Assembly (NCBI GenBank): GCA_902778535.1 | Contig: CACYYG010000005.1 | Span: 1 to 64,000 of the forward strand | DNA: 64,000 bases | Reading direction: 5' to 3' | Source of the DNA: an uncultured Prevotellaceae bacterium | GTDB taxonomy: Bacteria; Bacteroidota; Bacteroidia; Bacteroidales; Bacteroidaceae | In this document: one piece after another, positions 1-8,776 of the stretch | Numbering within the stretch: the first letter of the stretch is position 1 | Layout of the letters: each line of letters begins with the position of its first letter | The notes under the pieces: model-generated | Told to the model about the DNA's origin: nothing | The model's database searches: none | What the model saw: only the letters and a program-made list of their open reading frames with translations | Made by a program: the position numbers and the translations under genes

Positions 1-1139
1 CGCTGCTGTGCCAGGACTATGTACGTGAGATACGTGAGAAGCTGGATGCACCGATTCTTGGTACACCAACCTCCTTCTCCGAAGTATTCAGGTTTGTACT
101 CCAGTTGTCTGAGAGGCGTTCGTTGACGCTCATTGTCGACGAATTTCAGAACTTCCTAAAGATAAACCCTGCCATCTTCAGCGACATTCAGCGTGACTGG
201 GACTTACACAAACGCACCAGTCACCTGAACCTGATCATCAGCGGCTCGGTTTTTACGCTAATGACGAAGATCTTCGAAGACAAGGAAGAACCATTGTTCG
301 GACGTGCTGACGAAAAGATGACCCTTGAGCCGTTTACAACCGATGTGCTGAAGCAGATTTTGGCCGACTTCAATCCGAAATACACCCAAGAGGACTTGCT
401 GGCTCTGTATAGTATTACAGGTGGCGTCCCCTGGTATGTCACGCTGCTGCTCGACAAGGGCAAGGCCACCAAAAACAAAATGCTGGCAGCACTGACTGAG
501 GAGAACTCGCCATTCATCAATGAGGGCAAGAATATTTTGATAGAAGAGTTCGGTACTGATTACGTCACCTATTTTTCTATCCTCACCTGCATAGCCAGCG
601 GCATGAAGACCCGTGCAGAGATAGAGAACGAGCTTCAAAATAATAACATTGGCCCCTATCTGGTGAAACTGGAGGACTATTATAAGGTAATTACCAAGTC
701 GTTGCCCATCTTTGCCAAGGAGAACAGTAAGAAGGTACGATATGTGCTGAACGACTGCTTCCTAATATTCTGGTTCCGCTTCTTCTACAAGTATCAGGCG
801 TTGGTTGAGAACAAGGCTCTGAAGGCACTTGGCGATATTATCAAGCGCGACTACAGCGGAGTGTCAGGTCTGATGATGGAGCGTTACTTCACGAAGAAGT
901 TCCAGGAAGAGGGCCGCTATATCGTCGGAAAATGGTGGGACAGGAAGGGCGATAACGAAATCGACCTCATAGTCGTTGACGTCATCGAGAAAGAAGCGTG
1001 GATCTATGAGCTGAAAAAACAAGGCAATCGCTACAAAGAAGATGTCTTCCGCGAAAAGGTTGACAAAGTTCTGGAACAGACACCTGAGCTTCGCAAGATG
1101 ACGATTCATGTCGGGGCATTGTCTCTTGAAGATATGTAA
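1..1139 (+). CDS. AAA-type ATPase with C-terminal DUF234/PD-(D/E)xK domain, 5' truncated by window
   Basis: The reading frame is open from the left edge of the window, so the N-terminus with the Walker A motif lies outside. The visible part begins in the ATPase core: 'LTLIVDEFQNF' is a Walker B-like strand and 'LNLIISGS' is a typical following strand. This matches the archaeal-ATPase/DUF234 family common in Bacteroidales. The C-terminal part has 'EIDLIVVD' followed by 'WIYELKKQ', the spacing of a PD-(D/E)xK nuclease-like fold. A TTG at 105 could be read as a start, but the coding sense continues upstream, so this is a partial gene. Members are often of unknown role, and some are suspected to be mobile or defence-linked. 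Family assignment is fairly secure, function is not. Confidence 0.8.
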   Translation, partial: LLCQDYVREIREKLDAPILGTPTSFSEVFRFVLQLSERRSLTLIVDEFQNFLKINPAIFSDIQRDWDLHKRTSHLNLIISGSVFTLMTKIFEDKEEPLFGRADEKMTLEPFTTDVLKQILADFNPKYTQEDLLALYSITGGVPWYVTLLLDKGKATKNKMLAALTEENSPFINEGKNILIEEFGTDYVTYFSILTCIASGMKTRAEIENELQNNNIGPYLVKLEDYYKVITKSLPIFAKENSKKVRYVLNDCFLIFWFRFFYKYQALVENKALKALGDIIKRDYSGVSGLMMERYFTKKFQEEGRYIVGKWWDRKGDNEIDLIVVDVIEKEAWIYELKKQGNRYKEDVFREKVDKVLEQTPELRKMTIHVGALSLEDM

Positions 1140-1140
1140 G

Positions 1141-1290
1141 GACGTTTACCTTCAATCCCTTATTGAAGAGGAGGAACTGTCTTTTGAGTTGAGAGAGAAA
1201 TCGTCTATCAGTACGACGTTGCAGAGGAACTTGGAGTTAGCCCTCAGTTTGTGAGTAAGATCTTTTCTAGCAGTCATTATATATTGTAAA
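1141..1290 (+). pseudogene. Possible frameshifted helix-turn-helix gene remnant
   Basis: Just after the ATPase stop, one frame reads 'DVYLQSLIEEEELSFELREK' and a different frame, from about 1200, reads 'YDVAEELGVSPQFVSKIF' before a stop at about 1288. The second piece looks like a helix-turn-helix recognition unit. Together they could be the tail of one small DNA-binding protein broken by a frameshift. No start codon or ribosome site was found, and the piece is short, so this may be chance. The rest of the gap to the tRNA shows only short hairpins and a repeated 'attgggtgcaa' near 1510-1540. Confidence 0.25.
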
Positions 1291-1329
1291 GGTCAAAAGA
1301 AAAAATGATTGCAACTTCTTTAAGGATTG

Positions 1330-1363
1330 TGCCATGGCGATGTGAATCGCTATGGCATTATTT
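1330..1363 (+). terminator. Hairpin, possible terminator after the ATPase
   Basis: A 12-bp stem (1330-1341 with 1346-1357, one G-T pair) closes a GTGA tetraloop and is followed by a short T-rich stretch. It lies about 190 bases after the ATPase stop. The T-tract is weak, so termination is only possible. Confidence 0.35.
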
Positions 1364-1598
1364 GTAAATTGGGAGGTTGACAGTTGAAATACCATAAGCA
1401 TTTTCAACTTGTCAACGTTAGAACTTGACAACGTTTTGCAAATATTATCTTTTGCAGGATTCCATAGTGTTAATTCTGCAAAGGAATGGGTGCAAGCCCT
1501 GTATGGCGCATCAAATTGGGTGCAAATTGGGTGCAACTTTGAAATATGAGAAAAAGAAAAATCCTGTAAGTCATTGACCAACAGGACTCTTTCTAAAG

Positions 1599-1672
1599 CG
1601 CTTCAGGATGGGCTTGAACCAACGACCCCCTGATTAACAGTCAGGTGCTCTAACCAACTGAGCTACTGAAGC
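1599..1672 (-). tRNA. tRNA-Asn (anticodon GTT)
   Basis: Read on the minus strand, the 74-nt segment folds as a full cloverleaf. The acceptor stem is GCTTCAG/CTGAAGC, the D stem GCTC/GAGC, the anticodon stem CCTGA/TCAGG with loop CTGTTAA, and the T loop is TTCAAGC. The anticodon at positions 34-36 is GTT, so it reads asparagine codons. The T stem has one T-T mismatch at its second pair. CCA is not encoded. A TACCTTTG promoter box lies about 28 bases upstream. Confidence 0.95.
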
Positions 1673-1699
1673 AATAGTGCTTTCTTTCGATTGCGGGTG

Positions 1700-1707
1700 C
1701 AAAGGTA
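1700..1707 (-). promoter_or_regulatory. -7 box for tRNA-Asn
   Basis: CAAAGGTA on the plus strand is TACCTTTG on the minus strand, matching the Bacteroidota TAnnTTTG -7 consensus. It lies 27 bases before the tRNA 5' end and is divergent from the promoter at 1771-1778. Confidence 0.7.
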
Positions 1708-1747
1708 CGCTGTTTTTTTGAATTGTGCAAATATTTTGGCGATTTTT

Positions 1748-1778
1748 TTTGAGAAAAATAAAAAACTTCGTATTTTTG
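1748..1778 (+). promoter_or_regulatory. Promoter of the M15 peptidase gene
   Basis: TATTTTTG at 1771-1778 fits the TAnnTTTG -7 box. TTTG at 1748-1751 fits the -33 box, with the expected 19-base spacing. The gene start is 38 bases downstream. Confidence 0.7.
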
Positions 1779-1816
1779 CAGCGAGAACAATTATCTGCAA
1801 ACAAAGGAATACAACC

Positions 1817-2452
1817 ATGAAACGGACTACATTATTAATTATTGCATGTCTCTCACTGCTGACAACGCGTGCACAGGACTGCGACTTCTCGATTGACACC
1901 ATCAGCGATGCAGTGTTTCTGCGGATGCAGGGACGGTCGTTCCCTGCCAACTGTACCACACCTCGCAGCGAGCTGCGCTATCTGCGCGTGCTGCACCGCA
2001 ATGCTGAGGATTCCGTGCTGCACGGCGAGCTGGTGTGCAATAAGGCCATCGCCGAAGACCTGCTCGACATCTTTAGGAAACTCTACGAAGCGCATTATCC
2101 CATTGAGCACATTCGCCTGATTGACGACTACGAGGCCGATGATGAGTTGTCGATGCGAGACAACAACTCGTCGAGTTTCTGCTTCCGCGTAGTATCGGGA
2201 ACAACGAAACTGTCAAAGCATGCACGCGGTTTGGCTGTTGACATCAACACACGCTACAACCCCTACGTGCGCACACGCAATGGTCGGCGTCAGGTGTCGC
2301 CCGACAACAGCCTGCCCTATGTGGATCGCACGAAAAGTTTCCCCTACAAGATTGAGGAGGGTGACCTGTGCTACCGCCTTTTCATCGAACACGGCTTCAC
2401 TTGGGGCGGCCATTGGCAAACGATGAAAGACTATCAGCATTTTGAGAAGTAA
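1817..2452 (+). CDS. M15-family peptidase (D-Ala-D-Ala carboxypeptidase/endopeptidase type), exported
   Basis: This 211-aa protein begins with a signal peptide (MKRTTLLIIACLSLLTTRAQ). The frame is open further upstream, but ATG 1817 is chosen because it gives the signal peptide and lies downstream of the promoter box. The zinc-site pattern of M15 peptidases is present: 'SKHARGLAVDIN' gives His and Asp near residues 135 and 142, and 'HGFTWGGHW' near residue 195 gives the last His. M15C enzymes cut peptide bonds in peptidoglycan cross-links, so a role in cell-wall turnover in the periplasm is likely. The exact bond cut cannot be told. It is a single-gene unit ended by a strong hairpin that overlaps its stop codon. 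Confidence 0.88.
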   Translation: MKRTTLLIIACLSLLTTRAQDCDFSIDTISDAVFLRMQGRSFPANCTTPRSELRYLRVLHRNAEDSVLHGELVCNKAIAEDLLDIFRKLYEAHYPIEHIRLIDDYEADDELSMRDNNSSSFCFRVVSGTTKLSKHARGLAVDINTRYNPYVRTRNGRRQVSPDNSLPYVDRTKSFPYKIEEGDLCYRLFIEHGFTWGGHWQTMKDYQHFEK

Positions 2453-2482
2453 CCGGCGAACCGGTTACTTCTCTTTTTATTT
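2444..2482 (+). terminator. Intrinsic terminator of the M15 gene
   Basis: A perfect 13-bp stem (2444-2456 with 2461-2473) around a CGAA tetraloop is followed by TTTTTATTT. The stem includes the stop codon of the M15 gene. Confidence 0.85.
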
Positions 2483-2495
2483 AGTATTCTTATTC

Positions 2496-2660
2496 TTATA
2501 CGTCGTCCCAGACAGAGTGGTGGCGCAAAGGACGGCTTTCGGCCTCGCTCTGGTCACCTTCCTCATCCGGGTCTACGCTGACGTTGCTGACATCGTTGAG
2601 CATAGGGCAGGTCTGCAGCACGAGGACAACTGTGGTTGGTTGGATATAATTCTTCTTCAT
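2496..2660 (-). CDS. 54-aa peptide gene directly downstream of the BspA-like gene
   Basis: This short open frame reads MKKNYIQPTTVVLVLQ..., has an acidic middle (DPDEEGDQSEAE) and ends WDDV. A clear AGGAGG lies 8 bases before the ATG, which is rare in this organism group and supports translation. It starts 12 bases after the stop of the 1418-aa surface protein and so is probably the second gene of that operon. Small 'MKK.YI.P' peptides of this kind are common next to surface-protein genes in Bacteroidales, and their function is not known. There is no clear signal peptidase site. The reading frame is solid and the role is open. Confidence 0.65.
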   Translation of the reverse strand: MKKNYIQPTTVVLVLQTCPMLNDVSNVSVDPDEEGDQSEAESRPLRHHSVWDDV

Positions 2661-2672
2661 GGCTCATTCCTC

Positions 2673-5600
2673 CTATCTGATGACATTTTTCTTTCCATTG
2701 ATGATGTAGATTCCGTGCGACGGGTGGCCTGTGATCTTGCGCCCCTGCAGGTCGTAGACGGTTTCAGCGTCTTGCAGCTGCATGCCGACTGTCTCGATGG
2801 CAGTGGGTGCGTCTCCCCAGTCAAAGACGATGCCGCGGGAATCACTGCCTATGGCTGTTGTCTCTATCTGCAAGTAGGCCTTGTTGGCTGGCATTTTCGA
2901 GTCGTTGTCGATAATCCTGATGAACTTTCCGCTCTTCAGCATGAAGTTGGTATAGTCACAATAGTTGGTATAGTCATAAGTAGAGGGATTGATGTGCGTG
3001 GGCACGGTGACGGCAACGAGTGCATTGTCGGCGATGGTTTCAGCTTCGTCGGCAGTGACGTTCAGTGTGTACTGCTGACCAGCCGTGCCGCGCAGCAGAA
3101 CGCCCGTCTCTGCGGGGATGACACCGCCGCTGAGCTTTGGAGCGCTGATTACTCCGGCCGTTGCATCGTAGTTGGTGCAGGTGTGTGCCGTGAGTCCCTC
3201 GGGGATGGTGACGGGCCAGTCGGCGGAGAAGGTGCCGATGCCCGAGGCAGGGATGGTGACCGTCCAGCTGTCATGTTTCATGCGCAGGTAGCCGCCGGCG
3301 TTGTAGTGTGCGTTGGTCTTGTCGATGACGTCGGCGTTGAACGTGGTGCCGTCCTCACCGATGACGTCGGAACAATACTCGAACATGCTGTCTGACTGCT
3401 TCACGGCAGCCGTCGTCCATCTTTCGCCCACGAACACCGCCTTGATGGCACTGGCGCTGAACATTGCTACCATGTCTTCCACCTTTGAGGTGTCCCAGCC
3501 GCTCAGGTCAAGCCGCTCGAAGCCACTGTAACAGAACATGCCATGCATGTTGGTGACGTTATGTGTATCGAGCATGGAGACATCCAAGGTTGGCATATAG
3601 AACATGGCATAGAACATCCATGACATATCGGTAACCTCGCTGGTGTTCAGGTACTCCAGGCCTTCAAAGCTTGTTGCACTCGAGCCATTGAACCAGTGAG
3701 CAGTCGATGTAGGTCGTTCTACACTGAACGACGGTTCGAACACCACCTTCTTCATACCATTATAGGCATTACCCCTCCAACAACCTTTCAAAACAGCATT
3801 GCCATAGATGATGCAGGTGATGTTGGCTGGAGTGCCGCTGCCGTCAGGCGTAAAAGTGTCGTCGATGGTCAGTGTCTGGTCGCTGTGGAAGATGTAAAGC
3901 GTAGCGGCGTTGCCATCGTAAATGGCGTATGGCTGCGGGCCGAGATCTATATCGGCAGCCTTGCGCAGGTAGCCGCCAGCGTTGTAGTGGGCGTTGGCCT
4001 TGTCGATGACGTCGGCGTTGAACGTGGTACCGTCCTCACCCACGATGGCTGTACACCCGCTGAACATTTCGGCATCGGTGGTCACGTTGGTGGTCGTCCA
4101 CAGGTTGCTGACGAAGACATCCTTCAGAGCCGTACAGCCAGAGAACAGGGCACCCATGTCGGTGACATTGCTGGTGTAGAAGTTGGCAAGGTTGAGCGTG
4201 GTGAGTTGTGAACAGTCCTTAAACATGCTATTCATCAGTCTCGCGTCAGCGGGCGCAAAGTTGCTGATGTCGAGCGATGTCAGTCCGCTACAGCCTGAGA
4301 ACATTTTGGACATATTATTAGTAATGCTGGTGTTGAAGTGGCTGACGTCGAGTGTCGTGAGCCCGCTGCACCCCTCAAACATACCTTCCATGCCACCGAC
4401 ATTCTCCGTATTCCATTGGCTCACGTCAATCACGGTCGGCTTCGACACATGATAGAACATATAGTTCATATTGGTGACCTTGGCGGTATTCCAGTTGCTC
4501 ACGCCAATGCTGTTTAGTTCGTAGCAGTTGTAGAAAAGTGACTGCATCTGACTTACTTTGCCCGTATTCCAGTTGCTCACGTTGAGATTTGTCAATGCAT
4601 TACACTCGCGGAACACATAGCCCATATTTATGACATTTGCCGTATTCCAGTTGCTCACGTCAAGATTGTTGATTTTGTAGCAGTATTGGAACATGCCCCC
4701 CATGTCAGTCACGTTCCCCATGTCCCAGTTGCTCACATCGACGGTGGTCAGCATCCTGCAGTTGTTGAACATATTTGTTGTCTCCGTTACATTAGCGGTG
4801 TTCCAGCCGCTGCCCAAGGTGATGTTCCCCAGCTTGTAGCATCCATCGAACAGATAGGTCATAGACTGAACCTTGGAAGTGTTGAAACTGCTCAGGTCGA
4901 TGCTCTCCAGACTCTGACAATTGTAGAACATCGAGCCCATTAATTCCAGCTTCTCCGTGTTCCATCCGCTCAGATTGAGCGTCTTCAGCTGTTTGCATCC
5001 CAAGAACATACAGCTCGTCTGGGTCAAGTTGCGAGTGTCCCATCCGCTCAGGTCAAGACTATACAAGGAGCTGTTTTGGAACATATACCACATATCAGTC
5101 ACCTTTGAGGTGTTGAAATGTGCGATGTCCAGTGAATGGATACTGGTGCTCATGCCACTGAACATGAAGGACATGTCCGTCATCTCGCTCGTGTCAAGGT
5201 AATTCATTCCGTTGATGGCTTTCAGTTTCTTCATGTTTTGGAACCATGCTCTTCCGTTCTTTGGCTTGCAGAGGGCAAACGAAGACTCAAACTGTACGTA
5301 CTGGCAGTTGTTGTAAACCTCATAAATATACCATGCTGGAACCGAAGTGTAGTCCGCTACATCATCACCGCTCCACAGCCTATTGATATAGTATGTCGAT
5401 GTAGAGCCTTCAGGCGTGAACTGGCCACCCTGTTCAAGTGTTTCGCCGCGATAGGTGAAATATAAGGTGGAGTTGCCGGTGCACCATATGGCGTAAGGAA
5501 TCCTGACCGATGCAGTCCAACCCTCAGGTATGCCGCTCGTACCCGTTGTCCAGTCGTTCATGTCGTCTGCCTTGAAGAACATACCCGTGGCGGCCACGCC

Positions 5601-6929
5601 GTCGAGCCAGTTGCTGGTACACCCCTCTGCCGAGATGTCGGTAGCATAGCAGGCTACCTTATTAAGACTGGAGCATCCGTGGAACATCCAGCCGTAGCAA
5701 TCGGCCACCAAGGTCTCTGCATCCAGGGCAGGTGCTTCCTCCAAGCTGGTGCAGCCGTCAAACATACCGTAATAACAGCCAGTGGCCAGTGTGGTGGCAG
5801 GCAGTTCGGGAGCCGTTTCAAGACTGCTGCAATTAGTGAACATATTGCTATAGCACATGGGTGTCAGCGTCGTAGCCGGAAGTTCGGGAGCGACGGTCAG
5901 TCCTGCACAGTCGGCAAACATCTGGTGGTAGCAGCCGTCTCCTAATGTCATAGCAGGCAACTTTGGCGTATGTGTCAGCGCCTGACACCCGGCAAACATA
6001 TAGATGTAGCCGCTCCCCGGAACGTTTGTGGCTGGCAGCGCCATCTCGTTTGTGGGGTGATTAAGAATTGTGGTGTTGTTGGCATAGAACTGATAAATAT
6101 CATTCGATGGTGCTGCAAACAGGTATGCCAAGGCAAACTCCTCGGTCAGTGTGGAGTTCGTGGCAAAGTCGGAGGCATGAACCAAGCTCATCACGTTGCC
6201 ATAGACATAGCACTGGCCAGTAGCGGTGATACGGGTGGGTGTCTCGCCGCTGTCGCTGGTACCCCAATAACAGCTGTTGTTGCCACGCAGTTGTACGATA
6301 TCACTGGCTGCAACGTCGATGCTGATAGGATTGGCATCGGTAGCAGTCCAGCCCACGTTGTTCTTATTATATTCTATGGTCAGTCCGTTGGGGTTGACGA
6401 TGTTGATGGTTCCTTCTTTCACGGCCTCGAAGGTGAGTGGTGCTTTGAATTCATCAACCACGAGTGTCACCGTCAGGTTGAGGCCTTCATAACCGCTTGA
6501 AGCATAATAATCGTAAAAATACAACATCATGCTATTGCCGGTCGAGGTGGCGTTGATGCTGCAATATCTGTAAGATGGCGACAGTGGCCCTGCTAACACT
6601 GTGGCACTGGAGCTGCTGCCATCATATAGCGTCACCTGTGTAGATTGCTGGGTGTACATATAACCATCCACCTTTAGTTTGTACCCATCAGGCGCGTTAA
6701 TGACAAGATAGTCCCTATGAGTACCTGTTGACATGTCGCCCGAAGCTCCGCCGTCGTCATAGACTTTGAAAGAGGTAACGGTGCCGTCGAGCGTCAGCGT
6801 ACTGGTTTGTTGTTTCACCAGATTTACATAATAGCCGCCATTACCGTCAGGGGTCAGCGACACGTTGGCAGCCCTTACATTCGTAGCAAAAGACATGAGG
6901 GCGAGCAATGAGAATAAGAGTCGTTTCAT
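2673..6929 (-). CDS. Large BspA/DUF285 repeat surface protein with CUB-like N-terminal domain
   Basis: This 1418-aa protein has a signal peptide (MKRLLFSLLALMSFATNVRA). Residues of about 20-150 look like a CUB-type beta domain ('YLVINAPDGYKLKVDGYMY', 'VTLYDGSSS'). Next comes a short array of 'LPATTL..CY..MF..C' repeats (about 300-450). A long DUF285 array follows with the pattern 'NTS.VTDM..MF..C..L..LDLS.W' (about 570-960), then a second short one (about 1090-1200). The C-terminus ends 'YDLQGRK...GIYIINGKKNVIR', the tail usual in exported Prevotella proteins and possibly a sorting signal. BspA-like proteins act in adhesion and binding at the cell surface; the ligand here is unknown. The related shorter gene at 7041-8192 lies 111 bases upstream and reads the same way. 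Confidence 0.85.
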   Translation of the reverse strand: MKRLLFSLLALMSFATNVRAANVSLTPDGNGGYYVNLVKQQTSTLTLDGTVTSFKVYDDGGASGDMSTGTHRDYLVINAPDGYKLKVDGYMYTQQSTQVTLYDGSSSSATVLAGPLSPSYRYCSINATSTGNSMMLYFYDYYASSGYEGLNLTVTLVVDEFKAPLTFEAVKEGTINIVNPNGLTIEYNKNNVGWTATDANPISIDVAASDIVQLRGNNSCYWGTSDSGETPTRITATGQCYVYGNVMSLVHASDFATNSTLTEEFALAYLFAAPSNDIYQFYANNTTILNHPTNEMALPATNVPGSGYIYMFAGCQALTHTPKLPAMTLGDGCYHQMFADCAGLTVAPELPATTLTPMCYSNMFTNCSSLETAPELPATTLATGCYYGMFDGCTSLEEAPALDAETLVADCYGWMFHGCSSLNKVACYATDISAEGCTSNWLDGVAATGMFFKADDMNDWTTGTSGIPEGWTASVRIPYAIWCTGNSTLYFTYRGETLEQGGQFTPEGSTSTYYINRLWSGDDVADYTSVPAWYIYEVYNNCQYVQFESSFALCKPKNGRAWFQNMKKLKAINGMNYLDTSEMTDMSFMFSGMSTSIHSLDIAHFNTSKVTDMWYMFQNSSLYSLDLSGWDTRNLTQTSCMFLGCKQLKTLNLSGWNTEKLELMGSMFYNCQSLESIDLSSFNTSKVQSMTYLFDGCYKLGNITLGSGWNTANVTETTNMFNNCRMLTTVDVSNWDMGNVTDMGGMFQYCYKINNLDVSNWNTANVINMGYVFRECNALTNLNVSNWNTGKVSQMQSLFYNCYELNSIGVSNWNTAKVTNMNYMFYHVSKPTVIDVSQWNTENVGGMEGMFEGCSGLTTLDVSHFNTSITNNMSKMFSGCSGLTSLDISNFAPADARLMNSMFKDCSQLTTLNLANFYTSNVTDMGALFSGCTALKDVFVSNLWTTTNVTTDAEMFSGCTAIVGEDGTTFNADVIDKANAHYNAGGYLRKAADIDLGPQPYAIYDGNAATLYIFHSDQTLTIDDTFTPDGSGTPANITCIIYGNAVLKGCWRGNAYNGMKKVVFEPSFSVERPTSTAHWFNGSSATSFEGLEYLNTSEVTDMSWMFYAMFYMPTLDVSMLDTHNVTNMHGMFCYSGFERLDLSGWDTSKVEDMVAMFSASAIKAVFVGERWTTAAVKQSDSMFEYCSDVIGEDGTTFNADVIDKTNAHYNAGGYLRMKHDSWTVTIPASGIGTFSADWPVTIPEGLTAHTCTNYDATAGVISAPKLSGGVIPAETGVLLRGTAGQQYTLNVTADEAETIADNALVAVTVPTHINPSTYDYTNYCDYTNFMLKSGKFIRIIDNDSKMPANKAYLQIETTAIGSDSRGIVFDWGDAPTAIETVGMQLQDAETVYDLQGRKITGHPSHGIYIINGKKNVIR

Positions 6930-7040
6930 TGTATTATTGTTTTTAGGTTTGATTCCTTATGGCAAAAATTAGGGATTATTGCTGTTATTCGCAACAGTAA
7001 CCACCAACTCAAACGCACAGTCGCGTTCGTATGCGTGCGC

Positions 7041-8192
7041 TTAGCGTATGACAGTCTTTTTCCCGTTAACGATATACACGCCTTTCTTTAGGGGTGTGAG
7101 GTGAGAGAGCATGCGGCGACCTTGCAGGTCGTAGACATTATTATTATACAGATTTGTTTTTCCGTTTTCAATTTCCCCGATGGCTGTGGTCTCCTCGCTG
7201 GCATTGATGATTGTCCAGCCTTCGGGAACGCCGTTATAGTCTCTTGTCCAGTCGTCCATTCCGTCGGCCTTGACGAAAGTACCAGTTGGCGACACGTTGC
7301 CGAGGAAATTGTTGGTGCAGCTTGTGGCAGAGATATCGGTGGCCAGACATTTCACGTATGTCAGGTTCTTGCAGCCGTAGAACATCCAGTAATAGCAGTC
7401 ATCAGCCAGTACGGGTGCAAGGAGCTCGGGTGCGGATGTCAGGCTGGTGCAGTCTCTGAACATGTTGCCGTAGCAGCTGTATTTCAGCGTTGTTGCCGGC
7501 AGAGCAGGAGCTTCTGTAAGGGCAGTGCAGCCGTAGAACATGGCGTAATAGCACTCGTCGGCCAGTGTGGTGGCGGGCAAGGCTGGAGCCTCTGTCAAGC
7601 TTTTGCAGCCAAAGAACATGTAGTCATAGCATCTGTATGCCAGCGTCATGGCCGGCAGCTGGGGAGCTCGCGTCAGGCCTGTGCCTTGGAACATACCTTT
7701 ATAGCAGCCGTCGCTTAGGGTGGTGGCAGGCAGCACAATGTCTTTCGTGGGATGGTTCTTGATGTGCGGGTTGCCTTCCCATCCTATTCTGAACACTTCC
7801 TGCAGCACACCGTTGGGGCATCCCGTCAGGTCGGTAAGCTCGGAGAAAGTCCTTGATATGAGGCTCAAGGCATTGCCATATACGTATACGTCTTTCGAAG
7901 CGGTAATGTAATAGTTGTCGCTGAAGGCAGTGTCGAAGTTTCTCACAGACAGCACATATCCCTTAGGCAATGTCTGCTTGTAAGGTGTGGCGGCAGAAAA
8001 CGTGCTCGTCGACGGGCCGCTGGTCAATTCAATCCTGAGGACAGACCCCTCCTGCTTGCTGGTGATGGTTATCTCTGTGTTGTCCTCCACGGCCTCGAAG
8101 CTAAGCGGCGTGGTGTTCATGTTCTCTTCCTGTGCCCTTGTTCCTGTGGCGATGGCGACGATGGCGATGATGGAAAGTAGAAGTTTTTTCAT
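7041..8192 (-). CDS. BspA-like leucine-rich repeat surface protein
   Basis: This 383-aa protein has a signal peptide (MKKLLLSIIAIVAIATGTRAQ). ATG 8192 is preferred over an upstream in-frame ATG because it gives the signal peptide and sits 36 bases after a TAATTTTG promoter box. The core is an array of about five 'LPATTL...CY..MF.GC.SLT.AP' repeats, nearly the same as the first array of the neighbouring 1418-aa protein. That likeness suggests duplication. The C-terminus reads 'YDLQGRRM...KKGVYIVNGKKTVIR', as in its neighbour. It is probably displayed on the cell surface for adhesion. Partner and ligand are unknown. Confidence 0.82.
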   Translation of the reverse strand: MKKLLLSIIAIVAIATGTRAQEENMNTTPLSFEAVEDNTEITITSKQEGSVLRIELTSGPSTSTFSAATPYKQTLPKGYVLSVRNFDTAFSDNYYITASKDVYVYGNALSLISRTFSELTDLTGCPNGVLQEVFRIGWEGNPHIKNHPTKDIVLPATTLSDGCYKGMFQGTGLTRAPQLPAMTLAYRCYDYMFFGCKSLTEAPALPATTLADECYYAMFYGCTALTEAPALPATTLKYSCYGNMFRDCTSLTSAPELLAPVLADDCYYWMFYGCKNLTYVKCLATDISATSCTNNFLGNVSPTGTFVKADGMDDWTRDYNGVPEGWTIINASEETTAIGEIENGKTNLYNNNVYDLQGRRMLSHLTPLKKGVYIVNGKKTVIR

Positions 8193-8227
8193 GGCTAAAA
8201 TAGTGTTAAATGGTTCGAATGTTGCTT

Positions 8228-8235
8228 CAAAATTA
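8228..8235 (-). promoter_or_regulatory. -7 box of the BspA-like gene pair
   Basis: CAAAATTA reads TAATTTTG on the minus strand, matching TAnnTTTG. It lies 35 bases upstream of the start at 8192. Confidence 0.55.
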
Positions 8236-8491
8236 CGAAAAACAATCGGATGGTGGCGCATCCGTCTGTCTCTTTTTTTGAAGATTTTGACGAACTACCC
8301 GTTTTTTTTGACGAACTGCGGTTGCGGGACAAAAAGAAGGATGAAATATGCGTCGTTCATCGTGATAACTGCAGGAAATCTGTTTTTCAAAAATCCCGAA
8401 TCCACAGACTGATTTTTGATGAACACATTCCCTGCAGGTGCCCAAAGGTCGTTGATGGTGTCAGAAGAGCGATACCTTTTCAAAAACGTTT

Positions 8492-8564
8492 CGTACACGT
8501 TTTGTACACATCATGTGTACTAAAAATACACGCCGTGTGTATTTTTAGTACACGCCGTGTGTAC
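8492..8564. repeat. Nested GTGTAC/GTACAC palindromes
   Basis: Four GTACAC/GTGTAC pairs are clustered here. The core is a perfect 17-bp inverted repeat (8515-8531 with 8537-8553) around a 5-base loop. Divergent genes flank the 584-base gap. The rest of the gap (8236-8490 and 8565-8700) shows no convincing gene. Confidence 0.8.
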
Positions 8565-8711
8565 GAAATAAAACTGCCATCTTCATGTTTTCAGGGTACT
8601 TGGCGGTGTGGCTGCAGGTCATCCGGAAAACAAAAAAAGCCTGGCTTGTACTTATATGTTAAAAGTAGACAAAAGATTCTAACTCGCAACTCCTTTCTCC
8701 TGTTTTTTTCA

Positions 8712-8719
8712 TACCTTTG
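8712..8719 (+). promoter_or_regulatory. -7 box for the NlpC/P60 gene
   Basis: TACCTTTG matches TAnnTTTG and lies 58 bases before the ATG at 8777. No clear -33 box was seen. Confidence 0.5.
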
Positions 8720-8776
8720 CAGGCGTTAAAAAACTTGGGCGGCAGTGATGCCGCTTATACATTACCTGATAACGAT

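Noticed and set aside
2442-3395. 317-aa plus-strand ORF
   Set aside because: It lies almost wholly antisense to the small peptide gene and the BspA-like gene, whose repeat coding explains the open frame; no promoter or signal supports it.
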